Part shown: piece by piece, positions 61,001 to 64,000 of the stretch
How the letters are laid out: each line of letters starts with the position of its first letter
Numbering within the stretch: the stretch's first letter is position 1
Origin: Takakia lepidozioides
Taxonomy: Eukaryota > Streptophyta > Takakiopsida > Takakiales > Takakiaceae
Direction of reading: 5' to 3'
Length of the DNA stretch: 64,000 nucleotides
Assembly: GCA_030704615.1 (NCBI GenBank)
Contig: CM060732.1
Location: forward strand, 44,127,053 to 44,191,052
Translations under genes and position numbers: made by a program
The notes under the pieces: model-generated
Seen by the model: only the letters and a program-made list of their open reading frames with translations
Databases searched by the model: none
What the model was told of the DNA's origin: nothing

Positions 61001-63912
61001 GGGAAAGATACTGTGAACTGCCCTTCTGAACTTCTGGCTATAAAACAACCCACAACAACTTATTGCAGGAAACACCACCACAAGACATAAAATACACCCC
61101 CTACCAACTCATCCAACAGAACTCACATACCTCTATTGCTATCAAAAGTGTTTTTAGGCATCTCTGATGAAGATGGCTTGGCTGAACTAACCTCGGCAAA
61201 AGTTTCCAGGTATGGGTAAACTTCAAAGCGTGAAATCCACTTGCGCAAAACAGTGCCCTTATGGCGAAATGGGACTCGCAGGATGCGAGAATACTGGGTG
61301 CCACTTATCTTCTCCAACCGCTGATTGCAGGTTGTTCCAAGTGCATTTGGAATAAGCCGTGTAACCTGTTCATTCCTCAACACTTCTTCTGTTGGTCAGT
61401 TGGTCACTGACTCTCTGGCAAATTACCTACTAGTACTACTCAGGGAGATAAGGAGGTGCACTAGTTCATCTTTTTGTCCATCAAGGCGACAATTGGACAT
61501 ACCAGTGCTTGGTTACCTACAGCTTGAATACGCCTACTCCTAACTTTCACAGTAGGAAATTCTCGGTGGGAATAGAGAACCTATAATAAGGCAACATCTA
61601 TGTGGCAAATATGCAATAACCAAAGTGGTAGTACTTTACCACAAGAATTTGTGGTTTGATGTCAAGTCCTTGATGCTTGATATTATCAAGCATCTCAGCC
61701 TCCAGGGCACGCACCTGATCCAAAATATACACTATCTGCCTCCACAAAACCAAATTCATCCACACTTTAGTTGCATCCTTCCATCCTTCTTGCATGTCAA
61801 GAGGAACTGCTGATGATACCCTGTGAAACCACTCTCCTGAACACAAAGCAGAGGGATGATTGCAGATGTTTCCAACAAACTTCAGCAGAAAAGCCTCTTT
61901 GGTAAGAGGGTTAGACTACCTGCCCACCAGTGTCAGGCAAGCCAAGAACACCAGCTTGTCCAAAATACCCATGAGGTGAAACAATGACCACACTGAACAC
62001 CAGTGGAAGACGAGAAAGAAACTTTTCAAGAGTATCCGGACCAGGGGCCTGAAGGATATCCAGCAGCAGTCTGACTGTCTCCAACACTAGCCCTGCCGTG
62101 TTACCCCATCCCTTTTCCAACCCCCACTCCTGTAATCTGCAGCAGCCACCATTCTTCCCTCAGTTGTCCAATTTATGAAGATGTAACAGTACTCCCAACT
62201 GTGGGGTCAGGGGATTCCAACACCTAGATTAGCTTGATTTTACACTGTTATACAAGTCTGAGAATGTACTCATAAGACGTTGTTTACCGTAGCCTTGTGG
62301 CCATGGACCCCGCGCCCAGTTTGAGCGGAACACAAAGGGACAGAACCTACCTTTGCCAGGGGCTGATGTCGGTAGTAAGACTTACCTTCAAATAGACAAT
62401 TGATCCGGGTTTTCCAGATATCCTCTAGAAATCCCTTCACACAAGCATCAATCTGCTGTGTGTGGTTTGCGGAATAACTAGGCCCCAAAAGGGCCTGGGC
62501 TTTTGGCTCAGCCTCGAGACTTTCAAAGTTGGTAAACAGGGGTACAGGCAAATTTCCCTTGATAGATTTGACGAGAGTGTCTCTCTGGTGGGAGAACCAC
62601 GGACAGTGAATCAGAAAATGAATATTGTCTTCAGGTTGCCCACACAACGGGCACTTGCACTCTCCCTTTCCTCTCTGCTTCTGTTTGCTGTTCAAAGGTA
62701 GGCTTCCCGCCCTGAGTTTAAATTTCAGTCTAGTGCCAAGAGTGGGTAGACCCTTGAGATCATCCATGATGTCCTCCCCCATCTGAGACTGGAAGTAACA
62801 GCAGAGGAGATTGACATCATTGGCCAGATTGAATTGTCCAATGTGTGTGGCTGCCACCACTGACAGTAAGCCTCATAGGTCTGCAAAATCGAACTTATAC
62901 ACCAAATACCTGGGATGTAAATCTCCCTCATTCAGCCATTGATAGAAACCATAATTTCTTGCTCCGGCTAGTCTAGAACTATCAGGATGGTCATAGAGAA
63001 ATCTTAACATTAAGCCTGTTAGAGGATACCCCATAGCTACAACCACTAATTATTGTTGCACAAAGGGTATCAAGTAAAGGACATACTTGAGTTGAAACTC
63101 GCTGAAAGGGGTATCCACTGGAAGCTTAGCCAAGTAGGACTCTGTTTTTACCAAAGCTGGCTGCAGCTTGTCAAAGCTTGAAAGTCTATCATTGAGCATC
63201 AGACTCTGTATCCACACCCAATGCTTAGTCAACACCACAAGCTTCACAGGTAAGCAAGGAGGTTACTCCACGTCCACAAATCCCTCCAACTTCAGTTCGT
63301 CAGAGCATCCCCCTTCCTGGTCAAATGCCAAGACATTAATGCTCCAATGTTCACACAACACAAAATATACTTCATAAACAAGCCCCATCAAACAGGCAGC
63401 AATCTTTCCAGAGGCATATGAATTGCACAGCTAGAAGCCTACCTGTCCCTGATACTGATGCAGCCGTAGAAACTCAAACAGAGGTGCCATACTCTCTGGA
63501 TCTCGAAAGAGACGTGACGACAGGTGGCGATTCAAGAACTGTACTCCATTTCCAATGGATTGAGGCCTAGTCAACCGTGGAAATGAAGCATTGAATGGTT
63601 CCATATCCAACTCTAAGACAAATGGATGCCGGGCGCACCTGCAGAGTCAGGTTAATCAACATCAGACACAACTTGGGCTCAAGCAAGATTCGAAATTTTA
63701 GTATCTAGAAAGCAATGGAGAAAGAACAAGGACAGATGAGGGTCAGCAGAGACAGACGTATTTCCATCGACGAGGCGTTCCTTAAACTTCAAGTACTCAG
63801 CGACGCTCAGTCCTTCCACTGTGAGTTCGTCCACATTGACACGCAAGTATTCCCATACGCCAGGTGTGGGACGCACAGCTAATCCAACCCATGGTGGCAA
63901 CACTATTGCCTC
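58059..63912 (-). CDS. SUS: sucrose synthase, 5' end outside the window
   Basis: Eleven exons in the window join in phase: 63,912-63,758, 63,638-63,443, 63,205-63,087, 62,136-61,920, 61,735-61,640, 61,365-61,192, 60,882-60,766, 60,397-60,231, 59,975-59,751, 59,555-59,234 and 58,864-58,620, with a last exon 58,290-58,059. They begin at [20 protein letters not shown] and cover the rest of the protein. Included are [113 protein letters not shown], the GT-B donor site [20 protein letters not shown] and HGGPAEII, and [20 protein letters not shown]. The enzyme reversibly makes UDP-glucose and fructose from sucrose and UDP in the cytosol. About the first 95 residues lie to the right. The C-terminus after FRELV is longer than usual and weakly supported. 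Confidence 0.95.
62265..62900 (-). mobile_element. zinc-finger LINE C-terminus in a sucrose synthase intron
   Basis: The longest copy of the family. The minus frame 62,860-62,270 (196 codons) reads [35 protein letters not shown], then a zf-RVT-type finger, [20 protein letters not shown], and [19 protein letters not shown] with [10 protein letters not shown]. This is the C-terminal end of a non-LTR retrotransposon ORF2; the reverse transcriptase itself is missing (5' truncation). Orientation is the same as sucrose synthase. The 3' end word near 62,270 is the same as in the NME7 intron. Confidence 0.85.
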
Positions 63913-64000
63913 CTGCGTGCCCCAATGGATCCCAGCAGGAAATGTCAGTTTCACAACAGAAGATCAGGCCAATCTACTTGTTGGACAAGGAGGGCACTGA

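Overview
The window is nuclear DNA from a streptophyte: a plant or charophyte-type green alga. It carries intron-rich plant genes for a plastid-type MscS-like channel, sucrose synthase, a plastid-type triosephosphate isomerase, the 20S proteasome subunit beta-4/PBD, RAD51D and NDC1. It also carries NME7, a flagellar NDP-kinase-like protein, so motile sperm or gametes are likely. With the heavy transposon load, this favours a charophyte alga (for example Chara-like) or a seed-free land plant. The species is inferred, not read from the sequence.

Layout. Positions 1-22,200 are transposon-dominated. They hold a MITE-like unit (1,233-1,562), a decayed PIF/Harbinger element with a transposase and a convergent Myb/SANT partner (3.75-6.1 kb), and a large Ty3/gypsy-type element (about 7.26-15.37 kb). 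After these come LINE reverse-transcriptase remnants, a GC-rich block with dyads (17.0-17.4 kb), tandem repeats, a 75-bp-arm foldback (19.35-19.55 kb) and a second gypsy fragment (21.0-21.4 kb). The standout is the Ty3/gypsy element. Between its protease and reverse transcriptase it carries a cytosine-5 DNA methyltransferase domain. After RNase H it carries a PHD finger, and no integrase is recognisable. This copy is broken by stops and frameshifts.

Positions 22,600-64,000 are gene-bearing. In order they are PBD (+), an unrecognised ORF pair with a duplicated motif (+), triosephosphate isomerase (-, uninterrupted ORF), NDC1 (-), RAD51D (+), NME7 (+), a doubtful small membrane-protein gene (-), MSL2/3-type channel (+) and sucrose synthase (-, 5' end beyond the right edge). 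Most exon joins were checked by reading-frame phase. The introns of NME7, MSL and sucrose synthase each contain a 3'-truncated copy of one LINE family with a zinc-finger C-terminus. Its 3' end abuts GA/TC runs at several copies.

The host genes are functionally unrelated (proteolysis, carbon metabolism, nuclear pore, recombination, flagella, plastid osmoregulation), as expected for ordinary eukaryotic gene order. Nothing suggests a cluster or operon. All assignments come from reading translated sequence against remembered family features; no database search was run.
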